A stretch of 64,000 nucleotides of DNA from Galeopsis tetrahit. Lineage: Eukaryota > Streptophyta > Magnoliopsida > Lamiales > Lamiaceae. Under the pieces are notes generated by a model. It was not told the DNA's origin and did no database searches. It worked only from the letters and a program-made list of their open reading frames with translations. Below, in pieces: positions 11,532 through 24,137 of the stretch. The stretch spans positions 80,903,727 through 80,967,726 of the forward strand of contig OY776119.1 in the NCBI GenBank assembly GCA_963675135.1. The letters are read 5' to 3'. Each line of letters begins with the position of its first letter. Position 1 is the first letter of the stretch. Made by a program: the position numbers and the translations under genes.

Positions 11532-11534
11532 TTA

Positions 11535-12401
11535 GAGATCGATGTTTCATCAAACAAGCTTCTACAACAAACTCAACTCCGACAAATCCCAACAACTAAG
11601 TCAAAGTCACCAAAAGTCAACCTCTAGAGAGAATCAAATGATTAAATTAAAGATTGTACTCGAAATAAAAAATTGATTAAAGAAATCATATCATCTTTGT
11701 AATTCTTTTTAAGATCATCCATTATTAAATACAAAATTCGTGTTTACGAGAGGTTTGGAGGAATAAAGAGGAGGTAGAAAGTGGGGTTATTTACTCTACA
11801 CAAAGTGAGGTTTGTGTTCTAGCTACTAGAAGTCTAGAATGATGTAGACTTATATCTAGTGCTCTTCGGTAGAAATTATTTTAGTTAATTTAACTTGTAA
11901 CTTATTTTTTTAATTTTTTATTTAATTTATATTTAATATAATTTTATCCCTATTAAATATTAGATCATGTTTTCATGTAAATAGAAATAAAAAATTAATT
12001 TCCATTCAACAAACGTCGAAAACAGGAGCACAAAACAATGTTGTAGATTCATTAATTTACATGCTCCTCATTTTCAATAATGTATATACCGTGCACATCT
12101 TGTATACACTGGATCTACATCTATCAAAGGACTAATCAAATTTATTATACCATGATGGAGGTTTTTTTTTGTTAATGGCGTGGCGCAAACATTAATCATA
12201 TTTGGAGGACAAATTAAGACGTTTGAGAAAATGTTTATGCATGATTTGTTTTCAGATTAAGACAATTCCCATGAGGAGTCCAAAATTGTTGTATCTGATA
12301 AGATTAATGGGATAAACTTTAAGTAGGAAAATTAATTGCACATCCCTAAGGGCTCACCTCACTCTTCACAAGTCCAAGTTTGAATCCTCAGTCAATTGTT
12401 A
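11535..12401. other. intergenic, no gene seen
   Basis: AT-rich; no protein-like frame was recognised apart from a possible extension of the remnant described at 10480-10766. Confidence 0.5.
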
Positions 12402-12676
12402 CTCCCTCCGTCCCGGGATAATTTGTACACTTTGATCGGCACGTTGTTTAAGAAAAATGAATTTAGTGGTTGATGATGTAAGATAAATGAGGGGTATTTT
12501 AGGTAATTTGATGATGTGTAAAGTGAAATGTATGGAAAAAATGAGTGGCAAATTTGAAAATAAAATGATGTTGTGAGGTTATTAATTTTGTGGGGTATTT
12601 CCATATTAAGAGTGTGCAAGTAATTTTGGGACGTCTCAATAAGAAAAGTGTGCAAGTAATCATGGGACGGAGGGAG
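12402..12676. mobile_element. Stowaway-like MITE
   Basis: CTCCCTCCGTCCCGGGATAA at the left and TGGGACGGAGGGAG at the right are bordered by TA. The element is 275 bp. Subterminal TTTGTACACTTTGATCGGCA resembles, in inverted form, the subterminal text of the copy at 9327. Confidence 0.92.
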
Positions 12677-12702
12677 TATTATTTTGTGAATTTTGTAACA
12701 AT

Positions 12703-12890
12703 GATTTTTTTTTTAAGTTGTAGAGCTTAGCTTTCATTATTGCAAACACAAATAGAGGAAGGTAGCCCAGTCACAAAGTTTGGAAATTTATCCAACATAA
12801 AGAATTATTGAATTGACGAACTTCCTTAGCGAGTGTGTGCGCTAAAACATTTGCACCACTTCTAGCAAAGACAATCTAATTACATTGAAA
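12703..12890 (-). pseudogene. 5'-truncated LINE, RNase H tail and 3' end only
   Basis: On the - strand the translation VFARSGANVLAHTLAKEV, then WINFPNFVTGLPSSI and a stop, resembles the C-terminal end of the RNase H domain in plant L1-like LINEs (R.AN..AH.LA pattern). It is followed by a short untranslated region and a poly(A) tail, seen as poly(T) at 12703-12713. Everything upstream of the RNase H end is missing, as expected from 5' truncation during target-primed insertion. Confidence 0.7.
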
Positions 12891-12923
12891 CATGATTTAA
12901 TATTTAATAGGGATAAGTTATAT

Positions 12924-13178
12924 TTGATTGATGTGACAATAACTTTTGTACACTTAATAAAAGAAAATATTTTCATAATTCACATATAAAAATATACACA
13001 TATTTATTCATATTTCATTACTTTTTTACATTCAGTTTACTTCTTTTGTTATTTTATTCATAAAAATTTACACAACTACCCCTCAATACATCACCCATTA
13101 CTTTTTTTCTTACACATTTTTTAAAAAAATGTGTGTCATTTCAAGTGCGCAAATTTCCTTGGAACAGAACGGATGGAG
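12924..13178. mobile_element. degenerate Stowaway-like MITE
   Basis: The right end AACAGAACGGATGGAGTA matches the Stowaway terminus with changes, and subterminal CAAGTGCGCAAATTTCC fits the family. The left end around 12924-12945 is much weaker. The length of about 255 bp is typical. Confidence 0.6.
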
Positions 13179-14119
13179 TAGATTATAGATTCACAGCGGG
13201 TCCGAAGATCTGAATGTTTGAGATACAAAATTAATTAGATATACAAAATTGGTAGTTTATAGGGTTGGAATTTAGTCCAACATCCTATTCATTTGTCGGT
13301 AGGGTATTCCTTGGAGTAACAATTAATTTGTTTTCTTGACTTTGGACATAAAAATAACCGACCATGGTACTATATGTTTTTTTTTTAAAATTAAGACCGG
13401 CCCGGTATTATTGCATCATAAAAGTATAAATTGAATCGAATTGTTCAAAATTAATATTGTTCTTTTTTTTTGGTTATGAAAGTTCATTTTTTTAGTTTAG
13501 TTTTTATATAATTTCTTAACTCTAATTCAAACGGTGTTTGGTTGACTAATGGAAGTAGGGATCGAATAAGAATGAAAGGGAAAAGTATTATCATTAATAT
13601 ATGATAATGCTAACTAAGAAGTGAACGAGAGAATAAGAATGTGCAACGTACCTAATTAATTCTTTAATTGAGAAATCATTCAACATTGACATCGGAAGTG
13701 AAAATTAGAAACCTGCAATAAAATCGGATCAAAGAGGGTTCCGACGACGATCCTCTGATGCTTAAGTCAGTTGAAATCGAGGAAGACAAAAAACAGTAAA
13801 TTAATAGAGAGTGGGAGTGTATAGTGAAAAATGAGCTTATCCTAAAAAAAAAAAAAAAAAATGAATGAAGTAACTTATATACCTTTTAAAAGTTATTTAT
13901 GGAGAAATGACAAGTTCAAGTCAAATGAGAGGACATCGGAAAGATCTCTCCTCTAAACTCATAGATGTCAAGCTCTTCTCTGATCTTGGGTAATTTAGGA
14001 GGACCTTCTTCTATATATTAGTATTCAATTGGTTATAACTTATAACCATAGGTTATATCCAACCTACCGTCTTCTCTAAGGTAAAACACCTCATGTGGTA
14101 CCATCACACATGTGATTAG
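13179..14119. other. intergenic, no gene seen
   Basis: AT-rich sequence with poly(A) near 13843-13861. No coding frame or bounded element could be supported. Confidence 0.5.
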
Positions 14120-14128
14120 TCATCAATT

Positions 14129-15423
14129 TTTATTTTTATTTTTATTTTTGATCGGTAAAAAGATTATATTAAAACTGGGTACAAGAGATACCCGAGAAAA
14201 TCAGTGTACAGGATATAATGTTTGAAAGTATTTCTAACTCTTACACTTCCACAAATTTCAGTTCATGCACTTAATTGGACCTAACACCCATGACCTGAAA
14301 GATGGATTGTTCCGAGTGGGGTATTTAACCGTAAACCAGCTCCACATTCTTGCTCTCAACTCCTCCTTGACTTTTGTGATCGAGAAGGTTTCGTTTTTTA
14401 AGAGTACTGCATTTCTCCATTTCCAAATCAGCCATACCACACATAGCCATATACATGTAGCGATCTTCTTTCCATTTCTGCACTTTATCATACCCCCAAA
14501 GCCTAGAAAGTTATCCAGGATGTTTGTCGGGAGTGCTGACGAGATCTTGAGCCAAGATAAACATTCCATCCATACTTGGTATGCTTGCGGGCATTCCAAA
14601 AAGATGTGCTTCTCGGATTCTTCACTATCGCCACAGAGTACGCATCTTAAATCATCATTCTGGTTGAGGATGTTTCTTCTTCTAAGGTTAGATCGTGTCG
14701 TCAACCTTCCCCATAAGAGCCTCCATGCTTGAGCCTTGACTTTTGAGGGTGCAAAATTCATCCATATGGTCTTGAACCCTTGGGCCAGCTTGACTTCCAG
14801 ATGAGTGTCTTGGTTTTGGTTGAATAAGGTAGAATACGTCTCTTTTGTGGAAAACTCCCCTGTGTTCGATGCTCTCCATTTCCATGAGTCTTGAATTCCT
14901 GTTTTTGGTTTGAACTTGTCCATCACAGATAAGAGATCATTAAAAGATATTTGTTCCCTATCGAAAAGTGCCCTTCTCCATCTCCAAGTATTCCCTTCCC
15001 AATTGCCCATTTCCCCCACAGATTTCCCCTTGTCTATGCTAATCAGGTATAGTCTCTTAAATCTGTCCTTAAGTATTCCTTCCCCCGTCCACTTTTCCTC
15101 CCAAAAGAATGAATTATCCCCATCCCCTAGGACCTTAGTCAGATTTCCATGGAACCAACCCCCATTACTCTCACCTATCACCTTTAGAACATCCCTCCAC
15201 CAAAGAGAAACCCTCTCAACCCTTCCTGTTGGGAAGAGGCCAAAGCCGTCTCCCCAAGCTACCCCATATCTAGACCGAAGAACCCTCACCCACACACTAT
15301 TTCTCTCATTTATGAATTTCCAGCCCTATTTCCCCATTAATGTTTCGTTGAAGACACTAATATCTCTTATCCTTAGCCCTCCTAGATGTTTCATATTACA
15401 TATTCTTTTCCAGTCGATCCCAA
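14129..15423 (-). mobile_element. 5'-truncated L1-like LINE with 9-bp target duplication
   Basis: The element lies between two copies of TCATCAATT (14120-14128 and 15424-15432). Its 3' end on the - strand is an A-rich tail of AAAATA units, seen as T-rich DNA from 14129, preceded by ACCGATCAAAAAT. It contains only the C-terminal part of ORF2, so it is dead on arrival, as usual for truncated LINEs. Confidence 0.8.
14258..15423 (-). pseudogene. LINE ORF2 C-terminal fragment (zinc-binding reverse transcriptase region)
   Basis: The fragment covers the region after the reverse transcriptase core. Translation begins MIGIDWKRICNMKHLGGLRI, then meets a TAG at 15326-15328 where the family normally has tryptophan (LMGK-stop-GWKF). 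It then stays open for 345 codons. The zf-RVT domain is clear: a WKWRASNTGEFSTKETYSTL stretch, APSKVKAQAWRLLWGRLTTR, and the metal-binding set C-V-L-C-G...E-K-H-I-F-L-E-C. The RNase H domain found in longer plant LINEs is not present. The reverse transcriptase catalytic core is missing through 5' truncation. Confidence 0.85.
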
Positions 15424-15432
15424 TCATCAATT

Positions 15433-18400
15433 GATTCTTTTATAACACTTGAGAGGAGAGATGAAAAATATTTCTTAAAAAAGTAGTCTGTTTAGATCAG
15501 GTTAGAGAAGGTCACAAAAATCCCCTCTGCCTTATAAATCTCGAGCTTGTTTACCCTGTACAGTAAATTTAATTTAGTAAAATTTTTTTGAAGTGAAACC
15601 TTTTCTAAAATAAGACCCCATTATGTCATATCAATACCATTTAACAAGTCAATAAAAATAGGGGATTATTTGATTCTAGTCTAGTCCCCCGTCTCCATTA
15701 ATCATCCTCATTTAAATATTTATATTTCAACAATTAGTATATCAATAACAATTTTTTAAAACAAAAATATTATATTGAAAATCAATATTACTACTACAAA
15801 ATCCACCTATTGATGGGATTGAAAAAAAAAATATTATTATTTAGATGAATGAGAAAATTCATTAAAAAATTTAGATGAATGAGAAAATTAAAATTTTGAA
15901 CGGAGAGATTCATATAGATGTAAGGAGGGATAATGTATTAATTATAATACATATAGTAACATATACATATTTATAAAATTAAAGAAAATCAAACTTTTTT
16001 TTTGTGACGTATTGGACGTTTATACTCATTTCAAGATTTAAATTTGAATCAAACGGATCTAATTAGCAGGGAAAACTATTTCATAGATTGCAAATAATTC
16101 CGACAACTTCAGGAGAAAGGGAGGCATTTACCTATTACAGAGATGGTGTGATTTGATTCTGGTTATTTGTAAATTAAATGATAGACAAATTAAATAAATA
16201 CTCCCTTCATTCTAGAAAATTTTGCACCAAAAAGTGAGCAAATAAAGTAAAATAAATGACGAGTGGAGTGTTGATGAGTAATTTTATAAATTTTTATGAA
16301 TGGAGTAAAGTAAATGATTAAATTGATTGTAAAAGTAATGACATTTTATTTAAATATGTGAATATTGTGAAAGTATGGTTTATAAATTACTTTTTTAAAA
16401 TTTGCAAACAATTATAAAACGGACGAATAAAAAAAATGTGCAAAAAGTAAAAGTATTAATTTTATTTGATGCATGCACTACGAGATGGACTAATTCAGTA
16501 TTCTACTTTTTCTTCAATTTTGCGTATTGATTTAATCTATAAACGAGTGATTAAAAAACGCATAACTAATCAAATAGTAGTACGATTGGAAATTAATATA
16601 ATCGAATTTCTTCATCTCAATAATTATTTTAAGAAATACTTTATTCACTTTCTATTTGATCACATTGATGTGAAACCATAAGTCTACTTCAATAAGTTGT
16701 AGTACTTAATTGATTTAATAAATGAATCACAAACACTTGGCAAACGAAGAAATAATCAAGAAAACGTACGAAAAGGATATTTTTTTTCTTATTTGTATAT
16801 TTTTTTTCATATTTCTTGCATGTACTTTTAGCTGCGCTCGCTCGATCAGATTAAACTAGTATCTGTCTGTTCTAATTGTATTCATAAAAATCCGAATCAA
16901 AATCAACATAAATAATAAAACATGTCGCCAAAATTATGTCAATATAATTTCCAAGGAGCAACACAATTTAATGTAATTATCACAAACCTGAAAGATCACA
17001 AGTGAAATTTTCTTACCCCCATAATTTTATTTCATGAAGTACTCATTAGAAGAATGAAATAAAAACATGATTGTTCTGTGAAGTTAACAATTACATTAAT
17101 TATGTTGATCATGTTTTTTTAGCGATGCCTAGTATGATTATATGTTGTTAGGGGCAATTAATATAAATATATTAATTTCATATCTCTCTGCAATTGTTTG
17201 AACATTTAGATGAGATGATTTTTTCCATGGTATTAGAGCTTTAATTCTTATTTCAAGTTAATTCCACTGAAAACAACTACCCTCATATTAAATTATTCAT
17301 TCAATAGGCCTCCTTACCAGAGGATAGAGGCGGGGATTTAGGGTCGTTCATATCTTTACTTCAAATCTCGTTGTACAAGTTCAGACTTTTACACCATATA
17401 TGCAGTACCTTAATTCTATTATTCGTTATATATATATATAGAGAGTAGTGATATAAATTCAATAGTGAATTTCTTATGGAACTGATCACCACTTGTATAA
17501 ATTTTTGTATACTTTATATATCATTTAAAAATATTTTATGTAGTCTGATTCCATATTATAATTTGTATATATATATTACGATTTTATAAGCGATCATGAT
17601 TTTACGATTGAGTCAACAATTTTATTAGTCAACTTTGTATATGGAGTTTGATGAAAAACATATATGGAGTTTGATGAAAAACATTGAAACTAGCTTCTAA
17701 ATTTTACTATTATATTTCGTGATACCATCGTCAATTAACGAGACTTTCCGCCCCTGCAGAACAAAAAATGCTAGTTAGTACAAGCAACATTAATAGTTAA
17801 TTATTAAAAAAAGAAATTAGTCTACGTTGAGTAATGATTTATTCAAAACATACACTCATATATTAATATATATATATATATATATATGCTTGATTTAATT
17901 AATTAGCATGTTGATTATTTAGAAAACAATTCCCACCTTACAAGGTATCATATTCTCAAGTACCATGTAATAGCTTCCAACATTTGTCCACAATATATGC
18001 ATTCCTATTGTCACGGGAGAGTATATTGCTAAGTGATGCAATTATTTTTTATAAACTGTACCTACCGAGATTCTGTAATGATTTGCATACCTTAATCAGC
18101 TTACTTTTTTTTTTAAAGAATATTTAATATTGTTTGTGGTTAAATAAATAAAGGGCATTTTGAGTGATTTAGTGTACAAATATTTAAACTTATATGGCGA
18201 GGTTGTAAGCAGATCCACGGAACAAATTTTATAAAACCACAATCCATAATTATATTCTACTCATTTTTATTACTAGGTTTTATATAATTGAATTGATTTC
18301 ACCTCTCTAGAATTTTGAACTTTTAAATAAGTTATATTAAGTCTCAAACTTAAACCCAAACATCTTGGGTTCAATGAATTGATTTTACTTTTTTTTTTTA

Positions 18401-19620
18401 ATTCGAACTTTTAGATATTGAGATTGAATTTTTCACTTGCATCAAATAATTTTGAACCAAACGACAAATTGAATGCCCTATTAGTTATTAGAGTAGCATG
18501 GATTTGAAAGTTATTTGCCACCAACCAATCATATTTTTTCACCCAACTACCCTCTTGCAATATATCGTCTTCTATTTGTGTACATGCATGTTTACTATAC
18601 TTGATTACGCCTATTATTAATTTATAATTAAAAACTCTGCTCTGATTTGAAAATTGATTAATAGAGGTAGGGTAGGCACCCACCTATTTTTCTCAAATAA
18701 TAAAATCATTATATATCTGCCAAAGTGATTAAGGAATATTTGGGAATTACAAAATCTATAACAGTGAACTAATTATTGGAGTAATAGATTGTGTAAAGAT
18801 TTTATAGGAAAATAACGACATGCATGGTTGGGTCCATCTTAGACTGAGAGTGTGACGTATTTTATTGGAGTAATAGATTGAAAATTGATTTAATTATTTT
18901 AGACTGCAGATGCACTGAATGATACATATAATGATATAAATAACAATATTCGTATACAAATTAATGTGTAAAATAGAAAAAAAAATATTAAACTCAAATG
19001 TAGCATTGTTCCGACACAAATTTGGCCGAAACTAGAAACTTAAAAAGTGGAATGTGAGTATGTATGATCCAAATTAATTCAAAAGAGACAGAATTTGGGC
19101 ATGGCGAGAAATGAAATTGAACAATATATATATACGTGGTCCCAATTTCTTAAAAATAATTCGACATCTCATAGTCGATCACATGGAGGAGATATGACAA
19201 AGGAATCATATATATATAGTCAATTGAATTCTAATTTTAAGTAGTAGTAACATATATTTGACCAATAATACTATTTATTGAAGGGTACGGTGTCATTAAC
19301 TAATGATCTCCAAGAAAATTCAGACATGTAAGCCCTAGCTAGCTCTGTTCACAATTCAACATTTCGAATATGTTAATTTCGAATATAGACCACCTCATGT
19401 ACAGTATAGATACAGGGGGGGTGATCCTTGTCCATTAATTTCTATTGCATTTAATATCCGTTCTTGTGTGTGTCAGTAGTGTTGTGTATCACTAAACAAT
19501 AAGCAGAAAAAGTGCAAGAAAATATGACCCCATTAGGTATAATATGCATCACAAGAGTTGTTTAGAAGTTAGATTTGTTTGAATGGCTCTATTTTCCTAT
19601 GTGGGGCCTCATAATCTTCC
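15433..19620. other. long AT-rich intergenic stretch upstream of the XTH gene
   Basis: No gene is recognised over about 4.2 kb. Visible features are a weak Stowaway-like element (16201-16455), a 23-bp tandem duplication at 17638-17683, AT microsatellites near 17428 and 17869-17887, and the XTH promoter region at the right end. Small open frames here are AT-rich and show no protein-family likeness. Confidence 0.55.
16201..16455. mobile_element. possible degenerate Stowaway-like MITE
   Basis: The left end TACTCCCTTCATTCTAGAAA followed by TTTTGCACC resembles Stowaway starts. The right end near 16438-16455 (TGTGCAAAAAGTAAAAGTA) pairs only loosely. Length fits; termini are weak. Confidence 0.35.
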
Positions 19621-19628
19621 TATTTATA
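19621..19628 (+). promoter_or_regulatory. TATA box of the XTH gene
   Basis: TATTTATA lies 38 bases before the first ATG (19659) and 68 before the second (19689). With transcription starting about 30 bases downstream, the first ATG would have almost no leader, which favours the second as start codon. Confidence 0.6.
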
Positions 19629-19658
19629 CACCCCACACTTTGACACAAAGTAAATCAC

Positions 19659-22045
19659 ATGCAGTACTGCCATTACTTGCAACATTATATGGCTCTCCTT
19701 CAGCTTGTCTATCTCCTTTGTTTGTTCACTTTGAGTTCCTACAATGCTGCTGAGGGCCCACCACCTCCTGGATACTACCCCAGTTCAAGAATTGCCTCTA
19801 CACCTTTTGAACAAGTTTTCACCAATCTTTGGGGCTCTCAGCATCAGACCATAGACCAGGGAACACTCACTATTTGGCTTGATAAAACTACCGGTAAGTA
19901 ATCTTCATTTAATTGGTCCCATTGTTATTTTTTCCCTAAAACCGGTTACTCCTTAATTGGTTCGATTTTTTGTCTTAAAGTTGTCAGAATTTAAAGTATA
20001 ACGTTGTTTCACAAATCTTTTGCGGAAAAGACAAAAGTTATGAGATCAATTCTACACCTCACACGCTAAAATTGTTTTCCAAAATAAATTCTGACAAGTT
20101 TGAGATCAAAACCGGACCAATTAATCAACAAGTTATGAGATTAAATTGAGAAACTCAACTTTTTCGAGACATTTTGCGTAAGCAACAAAATATATGGAAC
20201 TAAAATGGATTTTAAATCAGATAATGAGAGGTGATTGATTATGATATGTCAACATTAATTATTTGTTGGAAAAGTATATTCAAGAAAGTAATTGTCCTAC
20301 ATTATAAATGCATTTAATTTGTTATGTAGATTATTCTACAATTAATTAAATATTTAATTTTGTAATAGTGTATATTATAATTGTGATATGTTGTTACATA
20401 TACAGGAAGTGGATTTAAATCGCATAGGCCTTACTCTTCTGGTTATTTCGGGGCTGCCATCAAGCTCCAACCTGGTTACACTGCCGGAGTCGACACCTCT
20501 TTCTACGTAAGAAACGAAACAAAAACGGTCGCCCCAATTCGTCCAAATTTAATAAGTCTAATTTTTTTTAATAGTTCAACAAACTTAAATGCTCATTTTT
20601 TAAAATGACTATATTTATTTTCATAATACACTTACCTTTCAATATTCCTTAAAATTTGTGAAAAAGAAATCATACTTATTATGTTTGAACGGATGTAGAA
20701 TAGTACATAGTAGTTCATCTCATATTTGCTACAGTTTGGCTCTATAGCAAATGAATTTGATTCAATTGTATCTAAAAATCTGAACTTATAACTTAATCTA
20801 CTGATATTAAATTGTCGACTCGATCGACTAACATTAAAATTGGTGGGCGCAGCTATCGAACGTGGAAGAACATCCAGGGTCGCACGATGAGGTAGACATA
20901 GAGTTTTTGGGAACAAGAGGGGATAAGCCGTATGTGGTGCAGACAAATGTTTACATACGAGGGAGTGGAGATGGTAATAACATTATTGGTAGAGAGATGA
21001 AATTCCATCTTTGGTTCGACCCCACCCAAGATTTTCACAATTATGCCATTCTCTGGAATCCAACTGAAATTATGTGAGTCCACTCTTCCAATAATCCAAA
21101 CATCATTATCATTTTTTTTTTCTTTTTGCTTTTGCATAATGCGACAACTATATATCATATATATATACCTAATTCTTTAATTGATATTTTTATTTCGTAT
21201 GATTTGGACAACCATATTATATGATCTTTTTCTAATGCATGATGATTTTTTTTGCGTTTATTAAAAATATTTTCTACCCCACTCAATTACTTCATATGTT
21301 TGGTAGAATTAAAATTACTATACCAGACAAAGATTTTTTCCAATTCAAGACTCGTGAGAAGAAGAAAAAAACTACACTAATCTCGAGGGCCCATAGTAGG
21401 CACTATGTCAATCTATCACCAAGTTACAATCTCAATTATTGATGATATACGACATGCACATAATGTAGTACTTTTAGCTTCAAGTTATGTACCTTGTCGC
21501 ATAGCTTTAAATTATGACAAATTCTTGTATGTAATTAGTTGTATATCATGTTATTAAATTTTAAGTGATTTTGATATATCATTAATTGTTCAATTGAATT
21601 TTTAGCCCATCCCGTTAAAATCAAGTCAAAATTAACTTAACGGTGCGCAAAAGTGTAACTTTTAAATTAATTGATGGTATTGATGTTAAAATGCAGATTT
21701 TACGTTGATGACGTACCAATAAGAAGGTACCCGAGGAAAAGTGACGAGACATTTCCATTGAGGCCCATGTCTGTGTACGGCTCCATTTGGGACGCTTCTC
21801 CATGGGCCACGGAAAATGGCCGATACAAAGCTGACTACACTCACCAGCCATTTGTAGGAAAGTACCAAAATTTCAAGATAGATGGTTGCGCCGCCTCTTG
21901 CCACCTCATCTCTGGTTCTCCCACCGCCTCCACCGGTCTAAGCCACCAGCAACACGCGGCAATGACGTATGTCCATAATAATTATATGATTTATGACTAT
22001 TGTCGGGATCCACAGAGGGCTCATAACCTAACACCCGAGTGTTAG
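19659..22045 (+). CDS. XTH32: xyloglucan endotransglucosylase/hydrolase, XTH31/XTH32 type
   Basis: A GH16 enzyme that cuts and religates, or hydrolyses, xyloglucan in the cell wall. There are four exons: 19659-19893, 20406-20506, 20853-21073 and 21697-22045. All introns are GT-AG with matching phases, giving 301 residues (291 from the in-frame ATG at 19689), close to the usual 290-300. From the second ATG the protein starts with a clean signal peptide (MALLQLVYLLCLFTLSS). The mature start PPPPGYYPSSRI is typical of the XTH31/32 group. The catalytic motif HDEVDIEFLG is intact with both glutamates and the aspartate. WFDPTQDFHNYAILW, VDDVPIRRYPRKSD and a C-terminal XET domain ending NLTPEC follow. 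No N-glycosylation site directly follows the motif, as in this group. The nearest match by memory is XTH32. No disabling change is seen. Confidence 0.93.
19951..20126. repeat. hairpin-forming inverted repeat in intron 1 of the XTH gene
   Basis: The left arm 19951-19993 (CCTTAATTGGTTCGATTTTT onward, ending TTGTCAGAATTTA) pairs with the right arm 20085-20126 (TAAATTCTGACAAGTTTGAG to CCAATTAATC) with several mismatches. It is probably an old foldback MITE. It does not touch the splice sites. Confidence 0.75.
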
Positions 22046-22738
22046 TTTTGGTATCATTAATACACGTCATTTTAATGATTAATTTATATTTGACGTATAT
22101 TGATGGTACCACTTTAATGTTTCACTATCTATTGTTCAAAATGAACAAAAGTGAAACACGAAAAGTGAAACTGTGCATGTTAATAGAATATGAAATTAAT
22201 ACTAATATTATGTAAAACAAAGGGTCCGAACTAAGATATTGGTTACTGGATGAGTATTTTATATCTTGAATTATGTGAAATTGTTGTTACGTGACATGTC
22301 GTAAGGTTAGTGATTCATGAGCTCACATGAAAAACAAATATGTAAGGATGTATCTTTTTGTTTTCTTTGGGAGTGAATTTATACAGTATCATGGGTTATA
22401 TATTTTTCTTTGGCAAATAAAGTTTTTATATTAACAGAGTTATATCTTTCCTTTTTTGGTTGTGTAACAAGTGGAAATTCCCTTCCAATGGCAAATCTCT
22501 CAAATTAATTTATTGCCCACATAAAATTATTTAGATTATTATTTTTCAGTAACTATGCAAATAACAAATACTAATAAAAAATATTATGTACAATTAATTA
22601 ATATTATTCACTGAAACAACTAATAACTAATATAGTTCAGTATAAACACTAATATTGTTTTTAAAAAAAATACCGAGTATTGTTTAAAAAAAAAAAATTA
22701 GTTACACGCGATGAAACTGTAGTATACAAAAAATATAT

Positions 22739-22974
22739 GGTTGTGTTTGGATGAAAGGATTTAGATATGAATTTTAAATTCATAATCTAAATTCCCTCCA
22801 TTTGTTTGAATTAAAAAATAAATGAATGAATTTAACATCCTTAACATCTTTTTTTAATTAAAATTGAAAGGATTTGAAATTTTCACTAAAACCATGTCAT
22901 TTAAAATACACCTATTTTTAAATTCTTTTTTAAAATAGCACCTCAAATCAAATACCTTTCATCCCAACACAACC
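22739..22974. mobile_element. Harbinger-like MITE downstream of the XTH gene
   Basis: The left end GGTTGTGTTTGGATGAAAGG is the inverted complement of the right end CCTTTCATCCCAACACAACC with one mismatch. TAT borders both sides as a possible 3-bp target duplication. It resembles the element at 34434-34640. Length is 236 bp. Confidence 0.8.
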
Positions 22975-22977
22975 TAT

Positions 22978-23870
22978 ATATATTATTTTGTTATATAATT
23001 TTCGTGAAGAACATATTAATAGAATCACATCATTGGATAGATACGCAGCCTTTATTTATTGACAGCTTTGCATAGAAAATAATTAAAAGAAATTGCTAAA
23101 TATAAATTGATAATCCAGCAATAATTAAGGACCAATAAAGTGAATAAACCATCACCGAAACTATTAAGAAAATAAGTAAAGTGGGCTATGGGTATTATTA
23201 TTTGCAAATTGCATATTTTATGAAGTTGACCCACAAAACTAAATAATTAGCCCATAAATATTCTGGGCCAACTCATTGCCAACAGTACTTTGGGCTAAAG
23301 TAAATGCATATTTAAGGCTAGTTTTAAAGTAAAATTCTAGTTGGATAATTATCTTACAAGACGACGCTGGATTCTACCCAAATAAAGATGTTTATCCAAC
23401 TGACCCTAAAGGGGCGCAACGCAAATTAACTGGACTAGAGTCTTATCCGCTTCGATCTTAACGGATCGACAAAAATCGAAATATAACCCTAACCTAGCAG
23501 CTCACGTGCTAAACGGGTCATTAACGGACCATAAATAAAAAAGTTAAAAAAATTGAATTTTCAAAATATATAATTTACGTCGTCGCTGCAATGCTAGTTG
23601 TTTTTTGTGGCTTCTCGCTTCCGTGTTGACTGTAGCATCGACGAATGACATAATCAAATGATATTTGTGAATTGTTTTCTAAAATTCTATAAGTTATGAA
23701 ATCTATATCAATAACTAAAAAATAAAAATATTATAAAATAGTTAAAATTAAAATAACTAATACTAATGGGTTAGTCAATCTGAAGTGTGAGTCGTAATAT
23801 AAAGTGTGGACAAGCAATGGATCGTGCAAAATGTAAATTGTGGGTGTGAATTTTATTCGTTACCAAATCA

Positions 23871-23909
<39 letters not shown>

Positions 23910-24137
23910 TTCGGGCTGACCCCCATGGTCCCTACTCGTGAGAGTATCAGACGAGTGATTAGAGTATTTGGTGTGCTCTAAGTGTAAAAACAATAACTAA
24001 CTTTTCAATATAACTAGTTTGCTGATTCCCTAGGGGCCTAGGATTAGCTCATCGACTGATTGTTATCTATTAGAGTTAGGTGTGGAAATGTGATGTGCCC
24101 ATAATTATACTCGTCTACTATAATTTTTTTTTACTTC
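22978..24137. other. intergenic, no gene seen
   Basis: AT-rich sequence with an (AT)n microsatellite at 23873-23905. The segment 23380-23560 has higher GC and phrases such as GGATCGACAAAAATCG, but no coding frame or paired end was found. Confidence 0.5.
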
